A stretch of DNA of 64,000 bases from Rhodopseudomonas palustris JSC-3b (GTDB lineage: Bacteria; Pseudomonadota; Alphaproteobacteria; Rhizobiales; Xanthobacteraceae), in contig KI632513.1 in NCBI GenBank assembly GCA_000504425.1, positions 3,224,606 to 3,288,605 on the forward strand, read 5' to 3'. Below the pieces are notes generated by a model. It did no database searches. It had not been told where the DNA came from and worked only from the letters and a program-made list of their open reading frames with translations. The first letter of the stretch is position 1. Every line of letters begins with the position of its first letter. Made by a program: the position numbers and the translations under genes. Below, piece after piece: positions 17,296 to 27,679 of the stretch.

Positions 17296-17604
17296 ATGAG
17301 CGACGACAATTTTAGAAGGGCCGACCCGCCGCGCGCCGAGCCGGAGATCATCCCGCCCGGCCAGAGCTACGATCCCGAGCGCGGCCAGTCCTATATCGAT
17401 CCGCTCACCGGCCAGCGGGTCTATGTCGCCAAGATCGGCCCGTTCGGCATGTTCTTGCTGGCGCTGATCCTCGGCCTGGTGATCATTGCCGTGCTGGTGT
17501 TCATGGTCGGCGCGTTCCTGCTGTGGATTCCGGTGGTCGGGCTGCTGCTCGCCGCCGGCCTGGTCGCCGGTGTGCTGCGGCCTTATCTGCAAAAGCGCGG
17601 CTGA
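17296..17604 (+). CDS. Small two-helix membrane protein
   Basis: The 102-residue protein has a hydrophilic Pro/Arg-rich N-terminus (about 46 residues, including YIDPLTGQRVYVAKIGPFG) and then two hydrophobic helices (about 48-72 and 74-95). It ends in YLQKRG. No family is recognised. I start at ATG 17296; an in-frame ATG at 17281 is also possible. It follows the VWA gene by about 110 nt and may be a loose member of that module, or an independent gene. Confidence 0.7.
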   Translation: MSDDNFRRADPPRAEPEIIPPGQSYDPERGQSYIDPLTGQRVYVAKIGPFGMFLLALILGLVIIAVLVFMVGAFLLWIPVVGLLLAAGLVAGVLRPYLQKRG

Positions 17605-17643
17605 CTGGAAACTCATGACCTGCGCCGGGGGTTGGTATCAGCG

Positions 17644-18987
17644 CTAATTCGGCGGCGTGCCGTTGCAGGCCAGCACATGGCCGGCGAGATAGAGCGAGCC
17701 GGTGATCAGGATGCGCGGCGGCACTTCGTATAGGAGCCGCGCCACGCTTTGCAGCGCCGCCTCGACGCTGCCGGCCACTTCGACCCGCATGCCGAGCCTT
17801 CGCGCGGCATCGGCCAACGACTGCGGCGGCATGGCATCGCTGCGGGTCGGGATCGGCACCGCGATGATGTGCCGGGTCAGCCCGGCGAAATTGCCAAGGA
17901 AAGCGTCGGCGTCCTTGTTGGCCATCATGCCGGCGATCACCACCAGCGGCCGCGACACCCGTTCTTCCAGATCGCCGAGCGCCGCGGCGGCGACCCGGCC
18001 GCCATCAGCATTGTGGCCGCCGTCGAGCCAGAGCTCGCTGCCGGGCGGCGCGACCGCAAGCAGCGCACCGCTCGCCAGCCGCTGCATGCGCGCCGGCCAT
18101 TCCGCGCCGGCGACACCGGCCTCGAACGCGGCATTGTCGATCGCAAAATGATCGACGGCGCGCAGCGCGGCGATCGCCAGCCCGGCATTGTCGAATTGAT
18201 GGCGGCCGAACAGCCGCGGCGCGGCGAGATCGAGCAAGCCGCGCTCATCCTGAAACACCAGCCGGCCGCGCTCGATCGCGACATGCCAATGCTGGCCGGC
18301 GGCGCTGAGCGGCGCGTGTTGACGGCGTGCCTCGCGCTCGATCACCGTCATCGCCTCATCGGTCTGCTCGGCGACGATCACCGGCACGCGGCGCTTGATG
18401 ATGCCGGCCTTTTCGCCGGCGATCGCCGCCAGCGTCGGTCCGAGAAATTCGGTGTGGTCGATGCCGATCGGGGTGATCACGCTGGCGAGCGGCTGCGCCA
18501 CCACATTGGTGGCGTCGAGCCGGCCGCCCATGCCGACTTCCAACAGCACGACATCGGCGGGGTGCTGCGCGAACAGCTCAAAGGCTGCGGCGGTTTCGAT
18601 CTCGAACAGCGTGATCGGCTCGCCGTCATTGGCGGTTTCGCAGCGGCGCAGTGCGGCGAACAGCTCGTCATCGCTGACCAGGCGGCTGCCGCCGCCCTCG
18701 GTGCCGATCCGAAAGCTCTCATTGACCCGCACCAGCCAGGGCGAGGTGTAGGCATGGACGCGCAGCCCCGCGGCTTCGAGGATGGCGCGCAGATAGCTGA
18801 GGGTCGAGCCCTTGCCATTGGTGCCGGCGATATGGATCACCGGCGGCAGGCGGTTGTGCGGGTCGCCGAGCCGCGCCAATAGCCGCAGCATCCGTTCGAG
18901 CGACAAATCGATGGCGTGGGGATGCAGTTGCGCGAGCCGGGCGCGCAGCCCGGCCAGCGGCGTCTGTGACGCGGCGCCCTCGCTCAC
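17644..18987 (-). CDS. folC: Bifunctional dihydrofolate/folylpolyglutamate synthase
   Basis: The 447-residue Mur-ligase-family enzyme adds glutamate to dihydropteroate and to folates. It shows the ATP loop [71 protein letters not shown] and the C-terminal [13 protein letters not shown] place the start at GTG 18987, which overlaps the accD stop as GTGA and lies 20 codons before the conserved [19 protein letters not shown]. An upstream reading would only run into accD. It is the last gene of the trpFBA-accD-folC run. Confidence 0.95.
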   Translation of the reverse strand: MSEGAASQTPLAGLRARLAQLHPHAIDLSLERMLRLLARLGDPHNRLPPVIHIAGTNGKGSTLSYLRAILEAAGLRVHAYTSPWLVRVNESFRIGTEGGGSRLVSDDELFAALRRCETANDGEPITLFEIETAAAFELFAQHPADVVLLEVGMGGRLDATNVVAQPLASVITPIGIDHTEFLGPTLAAIAGEKAGIIKRRVPVIVAEQTDEAMTVIEREARRQHAPLSAAGQHWHVAIERGRLVFQDERGLLDLAAPRLFGRHQFDNAGLAIAALRAVDHFAIDNAAFEAGVAGAEWPARMQRLASGALLAVAPPGSELWLDGGHNADGGRVAAAALGDLEERVSRPLVVIAGMMANKDADAFLGNFAGLTRHIIAVPIPTRSDAMPPQSLADAARRLGMRVEVAGSVEAALQSVARLLYEVPPRILITGSLYLAGHVLACNGTPPN

Positions 18988-19964
18988 GCCTGCGGCGCGG
19001 CAGCGGGCGGCGGCTCGGCGGCGGGCGGCGTGGCCGCAGCGACCGGCTGTTCGGCGGCAACCGGCTCGGGCTGCTCCACCGGCTCGCAGGCTGCGGCATC
19101 GGTGACGGCATCGATCGCCGGCGCCTTGGTCAGCAGCCGGCACAGCCGCGCCAAGGTCGGGCGCAGATCATGGCGGTGCACCACCATATCGACCATGCCG
19201 TGATCGCGCAGATATTCGGCGCGCTGGAAACCTTCCGGCAGCTTTTCGCGAATGGTCTGCTCGATGACGCGCGCGCCGGCAAAGCCGATCAAGGCGCCCG
19301 GCTCGGCGATATGGACATCGCCCAGCATCGCGTAAGAGGCGGTGACGCCGCCGGTGGTCGGATTGGTCAGAACGACGATGTAGGGCAGCTTGGCGTCGCG
19401 CAGCATCTGCACCGCCACGGTGGTGCGCGGCATCTGCATCAACGACAGAATGCCTTCCTGCATGCGCGCGCCGCCCGACGCCGCGAACAGAATGAACGGC
19501 GAGCGCTTTTCCAGCGCCAGTTCAATGCCGCGGATGATGGCCTCACCGGCCGCCATGCCGAGCGAGCCGCCCATGAAGTCGAAATCCTGCACCGCGATCA
19601 CGACCGGGAAATTTTCCAGCTTGCCGTAGCCGACCTTGACCGCGTCATGCAGGCCGGTCTTGGCGCGCGCATCCTTGATGCGATCGACATAACGGCGCTC
19701 GTCGCGGAATTTCAGCGGATCGGGCGTCACTTCCGGCAGCGCGATGTCGTACCAGGTCTCGTTGTCGAACAGCGACTTGAGCCGCGCCACCGCGCCCATG
19801 CGCATGTGATAGTTCGAGCCGGGAATCACGAACTGATTGGCTTCGACGTCCTTGTAGAACACCAGATGCCCGGAATCGGGGCACTTGATCCAGAGATTCT
19901 CCGGCGTCTCACGCCGCAGCATGTTGCGAATCTTGGGACGGACGACGTTGGTCAACCAGTTCAT
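18984..19964 (-). CDS. accD: Acetyl-CoA carboxylase carboxyltransferase beta subunit
   Basis: The 326-residue protein transfers the carboxyl group from biotin to acetyl-CoA together with AccA, which is not in the window. The crotonase-like core is intact: SFDN-type [51 protein letters not shown] and [19 protein letters not shown]. The N-terminal zinc ribbon is degenerate: [20 protein letters not shown] keeps one of the four cysteines seen in E. coli AccD. The last ~45 residues are a Pro/Ala-rich tail. The stop overlaps the folC start. Confidence 0.96.
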   Translation of the reverse strand: MNWLTNVVRPKIRNMLRRETPENLWIKCPDSGHLVFYKDVEANQFVIPGSNYHMRMGAVARLKSLFDNETWYDIALPEVTPDPLKFRDERRYVDRIKDARAKTGLHDAVKVGYGKLENFPVVIAVQDFDFMGGSLGMAAGEAIIRGIELALEKRSPFILFAASGGARMQEGILSLMQMPRTTVAVQMLRDAKLPYIVVLTNPTTGGVTASYAMLGDVHIAEPGALIGFAGARVIEQTIREKLPEGFQRAEYLRDHGMVDMVVHRHDLRPTLARLCRLLTKAPAIDAVTDAAACEPVEQPEPVAAEQPVAAATPPAAEPPPAAAPQA

Positions 19965-20136
19965 GACATACTCCGCGTCGCGCCGATCCGGGCGCCGCTG
20001 CTCTCTGGCATGCGCCCGCGACCGGACGCGCGCCGACTATATGGCGGGCCGGGCGACGCCCGGCAACCCGCACCTTGGTGGTCCCTTCACAGGCTCTTGG
20101 CAGCCCTTGGTCAAAACCATCGGGCCGCTTTGCGGC

Positions 20137-20964
20137 CTATTTTGCGGCCGCGTGCACGCCCTGCGCCAGCGCCGTTGCCAATTCGATCACCGCCGGAACG
20201 GTGGTGGCCGTGGCACGGCCCTCGGCATCCAGACTGTTACGCAGCACATCGACCAGCGCCGAGCCAACCACCGCGCCGTCGGCGTGGCGGGCGATCTCGT
20301 TGGCGGCATCCGTGGTGCGGATGCCGAACCCGACGCAGACCGGCAGCGGCGTATGGCGCTTGATGCGCTGCACTGCGGAACTCACCGCCTTGGCATCGGC
20401 CGAGGCCGAGCCGGTGATGCCGGTGATCGACACGTAATACACAAAGCCCGAGGTGTTGGCGAGCACGGCCGGCAGCCGCTTGTCGTCAGTGGTCGGGGTG
20501 GCGAGGCGGATGAAATTGAGCCCGGCGCGCATTGCCGGCAGGCACAGTTCGCCGTCTTCCTCGGGCGGCAGATCGACCACGATCAGGCCGTCAATGCCGG
20601 CTTCCTTGGCATCGATAAGGAACTGATCGACGCCGTAGATATAGATCGGGTTGTAATAGCCCATCAGCACGATCGGGGTGACGTTATCGCCGGCGCGGAA
20701 CGCGCGCACCAGATCGAGGGTCTTTTTCAGCGTGGTGCCCGATTGCAGCGCGCGCAGCGCCGCCGCCTGGATCGCCGGACCATCGGCCATCGGATCGGTG
20801 AACGGCATGCCGATTTCGATGATGTCGGCGCCGGCCTGCGGCAGCGCCTTGATCAGCGCCAGCGAGGTCTCAAGGTCAGGATCACCGGCCATCAGGAAGG
20901 TGACGAAGGCGGCGCGGCCCTGCTGCTGCAGCGCCGCGAAGCGGGCTTCGATACGGCCGGTCAT
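20137..20964 (-). CDS. trpA: Tryptophan synthase alpha chain
   Basis: The 275-residue TIM barrel cleaves indole-glycerol phosphate and passes indole to TrpB. Key motifs are [38 protein letters not shown] (with the catalytic Glu and Asp) and [16 protein letters not shown]. Its ATG overlaps the trpB TGA by one base (TGATG). The 172 nt down to accD hold no clear terminator, so the operon may continue. Confidence 0.97.
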   Translation of the reverse strand: MTGRIEARFAALQQQGRAAFVTFLMAGDPDLETSLALIKALPQAGADIIEIGMPFTDPMADGPAIQAAALRALQSGTTLKKTLDLVRAFRAGDNVTPIVLMGYYNPIYIYGVDQFLIDAKEAGIDGLIVVDLPPEEDGELCLPAMRAGLNFIRLATPTTDDKRLPAVLANTSGFVYYVSITGITGSASADAKAVSSAVQRIKRHTPLPVCVGFGIRTTDAANEIARHADGAVVGSALVDVLRNSLDAEGRATATTVPAVIELATALAQGVHAAAK

Positions 20965-22178
20965 CAGAATTGTCCCCCCAAATGCTCGGCCACCGAGGCA
21001 AGATCCTTGTCGCCGCGTCCCGACATGTTGACCACCATCAGGTGCTCGCTCGGCAGCTCTGGCGCGAGTTCCGCGACCTTGGCGAGCGCGTGGCTCGGCT
21101 CAAGCGCCGGAATGATGCCTTCCAGACGGCAGCACAGCTTGAACGCGTCCAGCGCTTCGGTGTCGGTCGCCGACAGGAAGTTGACGCGGCCGACTTCGTG
21201 CAGCCAGGCGTGTTCGGGCCCGATGCCCGGATAATCGAGGCCGGCCGAGATCGAATGCGCTTCCTGGATCTGGCCGTCATGATCCATCAGCAGATAGGTG
21301 CGGTTGCCATGCAGCACGCCGGGCTGGCCGCCGGCGATCGAGGCAGCGTGCAGCTTGCTGAGGCCATGGCCGGCCGCTTCGACGCCGTAGATCGCGACGT
21401 CGCGATCATCGAGGAACGGGTGGAACAGGCCCATGGCGTTGGAGCCGCCGCCGATGCAGGCCACCAGCGAATTCGGCAGCCGTCCTTCGGCTTCCAGAAT
21501 TTGGCTACGCACCTCGGTGCCGATCACCGCCTGAAAATCGCGCACCATCATCGGATAGGGATGCGGACCGGCCACCGTGCCGATGCAGTAGAACGTGTCG
21601 TGCACGTTGGTAACCCAATCGCGCAGCGCCTCGTTCATGGCGTCTTTCAGCGTGTTGGCGCCCGAGGTCACCGGACGGACCTCAGCGCCGAGCGCGCGCA
21701 TACGCAGCACGTTGGGCTGCTGCCGCTCGACATCGACCGCGCCCATATAGACCACGCATTGCAGGCCGAATTTGGCGCACATCGTTGCGGTGGCGACGCC
21801 ATGCATACCGGCGCCGGTCTCGGCGATGATACGCGGCTTGCCCATGCGCTTGGCCAGCAGGATCTGGCCGAGCACGTTGTTCACCTTATGCGCGCCGGTG
21901 TGATTGAGGTCCTCGCGCTTGAAGTAGATCTTGGCGCCGCCGAAATGCGCGGTCAGCCGCTCGGCGAAGTACAAGGGCGAAGGCCGGCCGACATAGTGCT
22001 TGAGATAACCAGTCATCTCCGCCTGGAACGCCGGATCGGCCTTGGCCTCGGCATAGGCTTTTTCCAGATCGAGAATCAGCGGCATCAAGGTTTCGGCGAC
22101 GAAACGGCCGCCGAACTTGCCAAAATGGCCGCGGTCATCGGGGCCGGCTCGAAACGAATTGGGCAAAGGTGAGTTCAT
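20964..22178 (-). CDS. trpB: Tryptophan synthase beta chain
   Basis: This 404-residue PLP enzyme condenses indole with serine. The PLP lysine lies in [19 protein letters not shown]. Phosphate-binding glycines lie in [19 protein letters not shown], and [18 protein letters not shown] is the N-terminal signature. It shares a base with both neighbours (TGATG junctions), so trpF, trpB and trpA are translationally coupled. Confidence 0.98.
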   Translation of the reverse strand: MNSPLPNSFRAGPDDRGHFGKFGGRFVAETLMPLILDLEKAYAEAKADPAFQAEMTGYLKHYVGRPSPLYFAERLTAHFGGAKIYFKREDLNHTGAHKVNNVLGQILLAKRMGKPRIIAETGAGMHGVATATMCAKFGLQCVVYMGAVDVERQQPNVLRMRALGAEVRPVTSGANTLKDAMNEALRDWVTNVHDTFYCIGTVAGPHPYPMMVRDFQAVIGTEVRSQILEAEGRLPNSLVACIGGGSNAMGLFHPFLDDRDVAIYGVEAAGHGLSKLHAASIAGGQPGVLHGNRTYLLMDHDGQIQEAHSISAGLDYPGIGPEHAWLHEVGRVNFLSATDTEALDAFKLCCRLEGIIPALEPSHALAKVAELAPELPSEHLMVVNMSGRGDKDLASVAEHLGGQF

Positions 22179-22834
22179 CAGACGCTCAGCTGTTCGGTGG
22201 CGCGCGCGGCGCGGATGAAGGCGCGGATCAGTTCCGGGTCCTTGACGCCCGGCGCGGATTCCACGCCGGATGACACATCGACGCCAGTGGCGCAGCTGAT
22301 CCGCAGCGCCTCGGCGACATTGGCGGGCGACAGTCCGCCAGAAACCATATACGGCACCGCCAGCTCGATGCCCTGCAGCAAAGTCCAGTCAAAGCACGCG
22401 CCGAGCCCGCCAGGGCGGGTGGCGTCTTTCGGCGGCCTAGCGTCGAATAGCAGGCGATCTGCAACCGCCGCGTAGTCGGGCAGCACGGCAAGATCAGCGG
22501 CGGTGGCGATCGGCAACGCCTTCATCACCGGCAATCCGAAGCGCTGCTTGATGGCGGCGACCCGCTGCGGCGTCTCGTGGCCATGCAACTGCAGCAGTTG
22601 CGGCGATACCGCCTCGATGATCGCGCCAAGCTGCGCATCATCGGCATCGACGGTCAGCGCCACCACCTCGGCCTGCGGCGCGGCGGCACGCGCCAGCTCT
22701 CGCGCGCTGTCGAGCTCGACATGGCGCGGCGAGGCCGGAAAAAACACCAGCCCGACCATATCGGCGCCGCCTTCGAGCGCCGCGTCCAGCGTCGCGCGGG
22801 TCGACAGACCGCAGATTTTGACAACAAGGGTCAT
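22178..22834 (-). CDS. trpF: Phosphoribosylanthranilate isomerase
   Basis: The 218-residue TIM barrel isomerises phosphoribosylanthranilate in tryptophan synthesis. [20 protein letters not shown] holds the catalytic cysteine, and [16 protein letters not shown] and [15 protein letters not shown] are the family motifs. The catalytic Asp lies in RLLFDARPP. It begins the trpFBA-accD-folC run. No attenuator or leader peptide was seen in the 45 nt up to the lapA gene. Confidence 0.97.
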   Translation of the reverse strand: MTLVVKICGLSTRATLDAALEGGADMVGLVFFPASPRHVELDSARELARAAAPQAEVVALTVDADDAQLGAIIEAVSPQLLQLHGHETPQRVAAIKQRFGLPVMKALPIATAADLAVLPDYAAVADRLLFDARPPKDATRPGGLGACFDWTLLQGIELAVPYMVSGGLSPANVAEALRISCATGVDVSSGVESAPGVKDPELIRAFIRAARATEQLSV

Positions 22835-22879
22835 GGGATTCGCAGCATGCCGGCGGGATGCCGGCCCGGAACGGCGTGT

Positions 22880-23281
22880 TTACAACGCCGCGCTCTGCTT
22901 GTCTCGTTCGGCAGCGCTGCTCGGCGCGCCCAGCAAGAGCCGCGGCGCCGCGGACGGCTGGCTGTCATTGGACGCGGTCGGCACCACGCTGGCGCGCAGC
23001 CGGGTGAGCTGGGAGCGCGCTTCGATGGCATCGGCCTGATGGCGGCGCGCGGCGCGGCGCCAGTGACGCTGACCGATCCAGGTGGCCATGCCGCCGGCGA
23101 TCACGCCGAGGATCGCCACCGCGATCAGCACCACGAACAGCGGCATCGCGATGCTCAGCTCGGGGTCATTGGTATTGAACGGATCGAACGACACCGTCAC
23201 CGAATGACGGTTGGCGACCGCGAATACGAAAAAGATCAGTCCCAGCGGAATAAGAACCAAGGCCGAAAAGAGCTTTTGCAT
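22880..23281 (-). CDS. LapA-domain (DUF1049) membrane protein
   Basis: The 133-residue protein has two membrane helices (about residues 5-24 with LVLIPLGLIFFVFAVANRH, and about 44-68 with MPLFVVLIAVAILGVIAGGM) and a basic, helical cytoplasmic tail. This matches the LapA/YciS family, linked in E. coli to lipopolysaccharide assembly together with LapB. It lies between ihfB and trpF, similar to the ihfB-lapA neighbourhood of many Proteobacteria. Confidence 0.85.
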   Translation of the reverse strand: MQKLFSALVLIPLGLIFFVFAVANRHSVTVSFDPFNTNDPELSIAMPLFVVLIAVAILGVIAGGMATWIGQRHWRRAARRHQADAIEARSQLTRLRASVVPTASNDSQPSAAPRLLLGAPSSAAERDKQSAAL

Positions 23282-23312
23282 GGTTATTCTCGCCTGGCAG
23301 GCTCAGCGCGGA

Positions 23313-23621
23313 CTAGGCGCCGGTTTCTGGGGACGTTTCGGGTTCCCGGTTCAGCCGTTCGCGCATCTCTTTGCCGGTCTTGAAGAACGGCACACTCTTC
23401 TGTTCCACCGGAACATGTTCGCCGGTCCGGGGATTGCGGCCGGCGCGCGCCGGGCGGTGCTTGACCGAGAAGGCTCCGAAGCCGCGCAGTTCGACGCGGT
23501 CTCCACGTGACAACGCCGCCACGATCTCTTCAAGGATCGCGTTGACGATATTCTCCACGTCCCGCTGGTAGAGGTGCGGGTTGTGCTCGGCGATACGCTG
23601 TACAAGTTCGGATTTAATCAT
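23313..23621 (-). CDS. ihfB: Integration host factor beta subunit
   Basis: This 102-residue HU/IHF-fold DNA-bending protein starts [18 protein letters not shown]. It carries [20 protein letters not shown] and the arm [11 protein letters not shown] with the conserved intercalating proline. The sequence is of the beta rather than alpha type ([17 protein letters not shown]). It shapes promoters, including those of sigma-54, whose gene rpoN is also in this window. Confidence 0.96.
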   Translation of the reverse strand: MIKSELVQRIAEHNPHLYQRDVENIVNAILEEIVAALSRGDRVELRGFGAFSVKHRPARAGRNPRTGEHVPVEQKSVPFFKTGKEMRERLNREPETSPETGA

Positions 23622-23764
23622 CGAGACTGGAGCCCGTGGATGCGGACCGTCATTTCCGTGAAAACAGCTTGGACTGTCAAGACGCTAAATCAAACTGAGC
23701 AGCGCAGCAACTAAGCTTGCGCCGTCGCAATCCGATCCAGGACCCGGCAATCCGAGCGGGGTTG

Positions 23765-24745
23765 CTATTGTGAGGCGGCAGGGCGCCACAGCGCCAAGAT
23801 ACCGTCAAGCCCGTACTGATCGACCGCCTGCAGCATGCCGCCGGCACTGACCTTCTGGGCCAGCGATGGTAGCCCGATCGCCTCCAGGGTAACCACGGCC
23901 GCGGTGCGCAGGAAAGTCATGTCGCCGAGCCGCGGCGACAGCTTGTAATCACGCACCGGCAGATCGGCCTTGATCTTCTTCTGCGCCACCAGCCAGGCGA
24001 CCGCCGTCTTCTCGTCGCCGAGCTGATCGACCAGCTTGAGGCCGACCGCCTGCCGGCCGGTGAACACCCGGCCATCGGCGACCTTGTCGAGCGCGGGATC
24101 GTCCAGGCTGCGCCGGTCCTTCACCAGGCCGCGGAACCAGGCATAGGAATCCTTGACCAGCGCATCGAGCGCGGCGCGCGCTTCCGGGCTGGTCGGCTCA
24201 AAACCGTTCGGGGCCGCCTTGAGCGGCGACGACTTCACTTCCTCGACCTTGACGCCGACATTCTTCAGCAGCTCGGCGAGGTTCGGATATTGGATCAGCA
24301 CGCCGATCGAGCCGACCAGCGAGCTCTGCCGCGCGACGATGTGATCCGCCGACAGCGCCGCGATATAGCCGCCCGACGCCGCCATGCCTTCGACCACCAC
24401 CACCAGGGGCTTCTTGGCCTTCAGCCGCACCAGCGAATCATAGAGCTGCTCCGCCCCGGCGGTGGTCCCGCCCGGCGAATTGATATGCACCACCACCGCC
24501 TCGTAGGACGACTTTTCCAGCCGCTCCAGCGCCGCAACGCGGTCGTAATCGCTGCGGATCAGACCATCGATCTTGATGCGGGCAATCGAGCCGGAAGCTG
24601 CTCCCGGCAGCGAGCCGCTCGATGTCGAAGCGGCGCCGATCGCCACCACGGCGGCAATCGCGACCAAGGCTGCCGTCACACGCCAGAACGTCAGTTTCCG
24701 GCGAATGCGACGACGATCGACGATGACATCGGAATCAAACGACAT
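23765..24745 (-). CDS. sppA: Signal peptide peptidase SppA (S49 family)
   Basis: The 326-residue membrane-anchored serine protease has one N-terminal membrane helix (about 22-41). IARIKIDGLI opens the protease fold. VVVHINSPGGTTAGAEQLYD supplies the oxyanion region, and the nucleophilic Ser lies in EGMAASGGYIAALSADHIV. The general-base lysine is probably in VEEVKSSPLKAAPNG, about 50 residues later. This is the short, single-domain SppA form. It degrades cleaved signal peptides in the membrane. Confidence 0.93.
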   Translation of the reverse strand: MSFDSDVIVDRRRIRRKLTFWRVTAALVAIAAVVAIGAASTSSGSLPGAASGSIARIKIDGLIRSDYDRVAALERLEKSSYEAVVVHINSPGGTTAGAEQLYDSLVRLKAKKPLVVVVEGMAASGGYIAALSADHIVARQSSLVGSIGVLIQYPNLAELLKNVGVKVEEVKSSPLKAAPNGFEPTSPEARAALDALVKDSYAWFRGLVKDRRSLDDPALDKVADGRVFTGRQAVGLKLVDQLGDEKTAVAWLVAQKKIKADLPVRDYKLSPRLGDMTFLRTAAVVTLEAIGLPSLAQKVSAGGMLQAVDQYGLDGILALWRPAASQ

Positions 24746-24871
24746 CGGCTCTCTCCAACGCGGGCACGAGTGGGTCTCGGCACGGGGGGATGGGTTTAGC
24801 GGCCCTGCCCCCGGCTGCGCAACAGAAAGAACAACAGGTGGCGAGCGCGGCCGCCGCCGTCAACCGAGCAA

Positions 24872-24903
24872 CAAAAAGGCCCCGGCAAAGCCGGGGCCTT
24901 TCG
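24872..24903 (-). terminator. Rho-independent terminator after rpsA
   Basis: A perfect 11-bp stem (AAGGCCCCGGC / GCCGGGGCCTT) with an AAA loop is followed on the minus strand by TTTTTGTT. It lies 28 nt past the rpsA stop. Confidence 0.92.
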
Positions 24904-24927
24904 CAAACCGCCACGAAGGCGCGGTTC

Positions 24928-26619
24928 TTACTTCTCGCGCTGCTTGAGCGCGGTGCCGAGAATGTCGCCCAGCGTCGCGCCCGAATCGGACGAGCCGTAC
25001 TGCGCGATCGCTTCCTTCTCCTCGGCCACTTCCAGCGCCTTGATCGACACCTGGACCTTGCGGGCCTTCTTGTCGAACTGGATCACGCGGGCGTCGACCT
25101 TCTCACCAACCGCGAAGCGTTCAGCGCGCTGATCGTTGCGATCGCGGGCCAGCTCCGAGCGCTTGATGAAGGTGGTGAACTCGGTGCCGACGATCTGCAC
25201 GTCGATGCCGGAGTCCTTCACGTCGAGCACTTCGCAAGTGACGATCGCACCCTTCTTGACGTCGCCCGGCTCGGCGAACGGGTCGCCTTCCAGCTGCTTG
25301 ACGCCGAGCGAGATACGCTCCTTCTCGACATCGACGTCGAGCACCACCGCCTTGACGATGTCGCCCTTTTTGAAGTTGTCGATCACCTGCTCGCCCGGCA
25401 GCTTCCAGTCGAGGTCGGACAGATGGACCATGCCGTCGACTTCGCCGTCGAGGCCCAGGAACAGACCGAACTCGGTCTTGTTCTTGACTTCGCCTTCGAC
25501 CACCGAACCGACCGGGTACTTCTCGACGAACACTTCCCACGGATTGCGCATGGTCTGCTTCAGGCCGAGCGAGATACGACGCTTGACCGAATCGACCTCG
25601 AGCACCTGCACCTCGACTTCCTGCGAGGTGGAGACGATCTTGCCGGGGTGCATGTTCTTCTTGGTCCACGACATCTCGGAGACGTGGATCAGGCCTTCGA
25701 TGCCCGGCTCCAGCTCCACGAAGGCGCCGTAGTCGGTGATGTTGGTGACGCGGCCGGTGAAGCGCGCGTTCAGCGGGTACTTGGCCTCGATGCCCTGCCA
25801 CGGATCGTCCAGCAGCTGCTTCATGCCGAGCGAGATGCGGTGGGTCTCGTGGTTGATCTTGATGATCTTGACCTTCACGGTCTGGCCGATCGACAGCACC
25901 TCGGTCGGGTGATTGACCCGGCGCCAGGCGATATCGGTGACGTGCAGCAGGCCGTCGATGCCGCCGAGGTCAACGAACGCACCGTAATCGGTGATGTTCT
26001 TGACGACGCCGTCGATCACCTGACCCTCTTCGAGGTTCTGCACCAGCTCCTGGCGCTGTTCGGCGCGGGTCTCTTCCAGCACGGTGCGGCGCGACACGAC
26101 GATGTTGCCGCGGCGGCGATCCATCTTGAGGATCTGGAACGGCTGCGGGTTGTTCATCAGCGGCGCGACGTCGCGGATCGGGCGGATGTCGACCTGCGAG
26201 CGCGGCAGGAACGCCACGGCGCCGTCGAGGTCGACGGTGAAGCCACCCTTGACCTGGTTGAAGATGACGCCCTGAACCTTTTCGTTGTTCTGGAACGCCT
26301 TCTCGAGCTTGCCCCAGCTTTCTTCGCGGCGCGCCTTGTCGCGCGACAGCACGGCTTCACCGAGCGCGTTCTCGATCCGGTCGAGGAACACTTCGACCAC
26401 GTCGCCGACCTTGAGGTCGCTCTCCCGGCCCGGGCCGGCAAATTCACGCAGCGCCACGCGACCTTCGGTCTTCAGACCGACGTCGATGACTGCCATGTCC
26501 TTCTCGATCGCGACAACAGTGCCCTTGATGACCGAGCTTTCCTGCAGATTGCCGCCAGCGAAGGACTCGTCGAGCATCGCAGCGAAATCGTCGCGGGACG
26601 GATTGTAAGTCGAAGCCAT
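24928..26619 (-). CDS. rpsA: 30S ribosomal protein S1
   Basis: The 563-residue protein has six successive S1/OB repeats. The first two are less canonical (VIKGTVVAIEKDMAVIDVGL; VQGVIFNQVKGGFTVDLDGA), then four strong copies follow, such as VIDGVVKNITDYGAFVDLGG and FTGRVTNITDYGAFVELEPG. It brings mRNAs to the 30S subunit. The start at 26619 (MASTYNPSRDDF) has GGAG upstream, and conservation begins there; a longer reading is not supported. It lies 248 nt downstream of cmk on the same strand. Confidence 0.97.
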   Translation of the reverse strand: MASTYNPSRDDFAAMLDESFAGGNLQESSVIKGTVVAIEKDMAVIDVGLKTEGRVALREFAGPGRESDLKVGDVVEVFLDRIENALGEAVLSRDKARREESWGKLEKAFQNNEKVQGVIFNQVKGGFTVDLDGAVAFLPRSQVDIRPIRDVAPLMNNPQPFQILKMDRRRGNIVVSRRTVLEETRAEQRQELVQNLEEGQVIDGVVKNITDYGAFVDLGGIDGLLHVTDIAWRRVNHPTEVLSIGQTVKVKIIKINHETHRISLGMKQLLDDPWQGIEAKYPLNARFTGRVTNITDYGAFVELEPGIEGLIHVSEMSWTKKNMHPGKIVSTSQEVEVQVLEVDSVKRRISLGLKQTMRNPWEVFVEKYPVGSVVEGEVKNKTEFGLFLGLDGEVDGMVHLSDLDWKLPGEQVIDNFKKGDIVKAVVLDVDVEKERISLGVKQLEGDPFAEPGDVKKGAIVTCEVLDVKDSGIDVQIVGTEFTTFIKRSELARDRNDQRAERFAVGEKVDARVIQFDKKARKVQVSIKALEVAEEKEAIAQYGSSDSGATLGDILGTALKQREK

Positions 26620-26867
26620 ATGTTCTCCAGATGCGGGTCTGCCGGCCATGGGGTGAGGGGCGCATCGCGCATAAAGGGCCGAGGGGTCCGCAAACCTCGG
26701 CAACCGCTCCTGCCGCAGAAACGGCAATAGCGGGCCGGCAAAGGCCTTCACGATCGATACGGTGGTTGATCCGGACTCGCGCGGGACAAATGGTCACCGA
26801 AATCGACGGTCAGGGGCCAGGAGCGGGCTTTCCTCCAATGACGGCTGCAGTTTTGCTTAAGAAATAT

Positions 26868-27506
26868 TTAAGCCCGCAGCCGGCCCGCTCGGACAGCCTC
26901 GACGATATCGATCGCAGCCCGGACGCCGCTTTCTATATCTAAATGCGAATTGTCGAGCAAGTGCGCGTCATCGGCCTGTTTCAGCGGCGCCGCGGCCCGG
27001 TTCCGGTCGCGCTCATCGCGCTTGAGGATATCGGCCAGCACCACCGCTTCATCGGCCGGCTCACCGCGCGCTTGCGCCTCCAGCGTGCGGCGACGGGCGC
27101 GCACTGCGGGATCGGCGACCACGAAGATTTTAACGTCGGCCTGCGGGCAGATCACGGTGCCGATGTCGCGGCCGTCCAGCACCGCGCCGGGCGGCTGCTC
27201 GGCAAACTGCCGCTGAAAGCTGACCAGCGCCTCGCGCACCTTGGGCAGCGCCGACACCACCGAGGCGGCGGCGCCAACTTCCTGCGATTTCAGCGCCGGA
27301 TCGTCAAAATTGGCCGGGTCGAGCGTCTGCGCCACCATGGCGGCCCGCGCCTCGTCGTTCAGATCGGCGCCGGCATCGAGCATGGCCTTGGCCACCGCGC
27401 GATAAATCACGCCGGTATCGAGATGACGCAGGCCGTAATGAAGCGCCAGCCGCTTGGCGAGGGTGCCCTTGCCGGAAGCGGCCGGTCCGTCGATGGCAAT
27501 GATCAT
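26868..27506 (-). CDS. cmk: Cytidylate kinase
   Basis: This 212-residue NMP kinase phosphorylates CMP and dCMP. It starts [20 protein letters not shown], with the P-loop at residues 7-15. [39 protein letters not shown] and RAGRRTLE-like [14 protein letters not shown] are family motifs. The start at 27506 places the P-loop correctly. cmk-rpsA adjacency is widely conserved; here aroA, which commonly precedes cmk, is separated from it by an acyltransferase on the other strand. Confidence 0.96.
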   Translation of the reverse strand: MIIAIDGPAASGKGTLAKRLALHYGLRHLDTGVIYRAVAKAMLDAGADLNDEARAAMVAQTLDPANFDDPALKSQEVGAAASVVSALPKVREALVSFQRQFAEQPPGAVLDGRDIGTVICPQADVKIFVVADPAVRARRRTLEAQARGEPADEAVVLADILKRDERDRNRAAAPLKQADDAHLLDNSHLDIESGVRAAIDIVEAVRAGRLRA

Positions 27507-27679
27507 GAGCGTCTCGCAGTGCACGGCCAGGCGAAGCCCCGGCGTTGTCGCCGCTTTCAACACCCAAGCCCAGGAACTTTCAAGCCGGTGCGATTGCCTG
27601 ACGGCCCCTGGGCCGTATAAACCGGCGGCCCGTCACGCCCGCGCGGCGGCGCGTCTCAAACCTTTCGGTGAACCTTCGG

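Noticed and set aside
24928-26730. Very long open frame antisense to rpsA
   Set aside because: It mirrors the codon pattern of rpsA, has no family resemblance and is a typical shadow of a GC-rich gene. The same applies to long antisense frames over the RuBisCO-like gene, aroA and addB.
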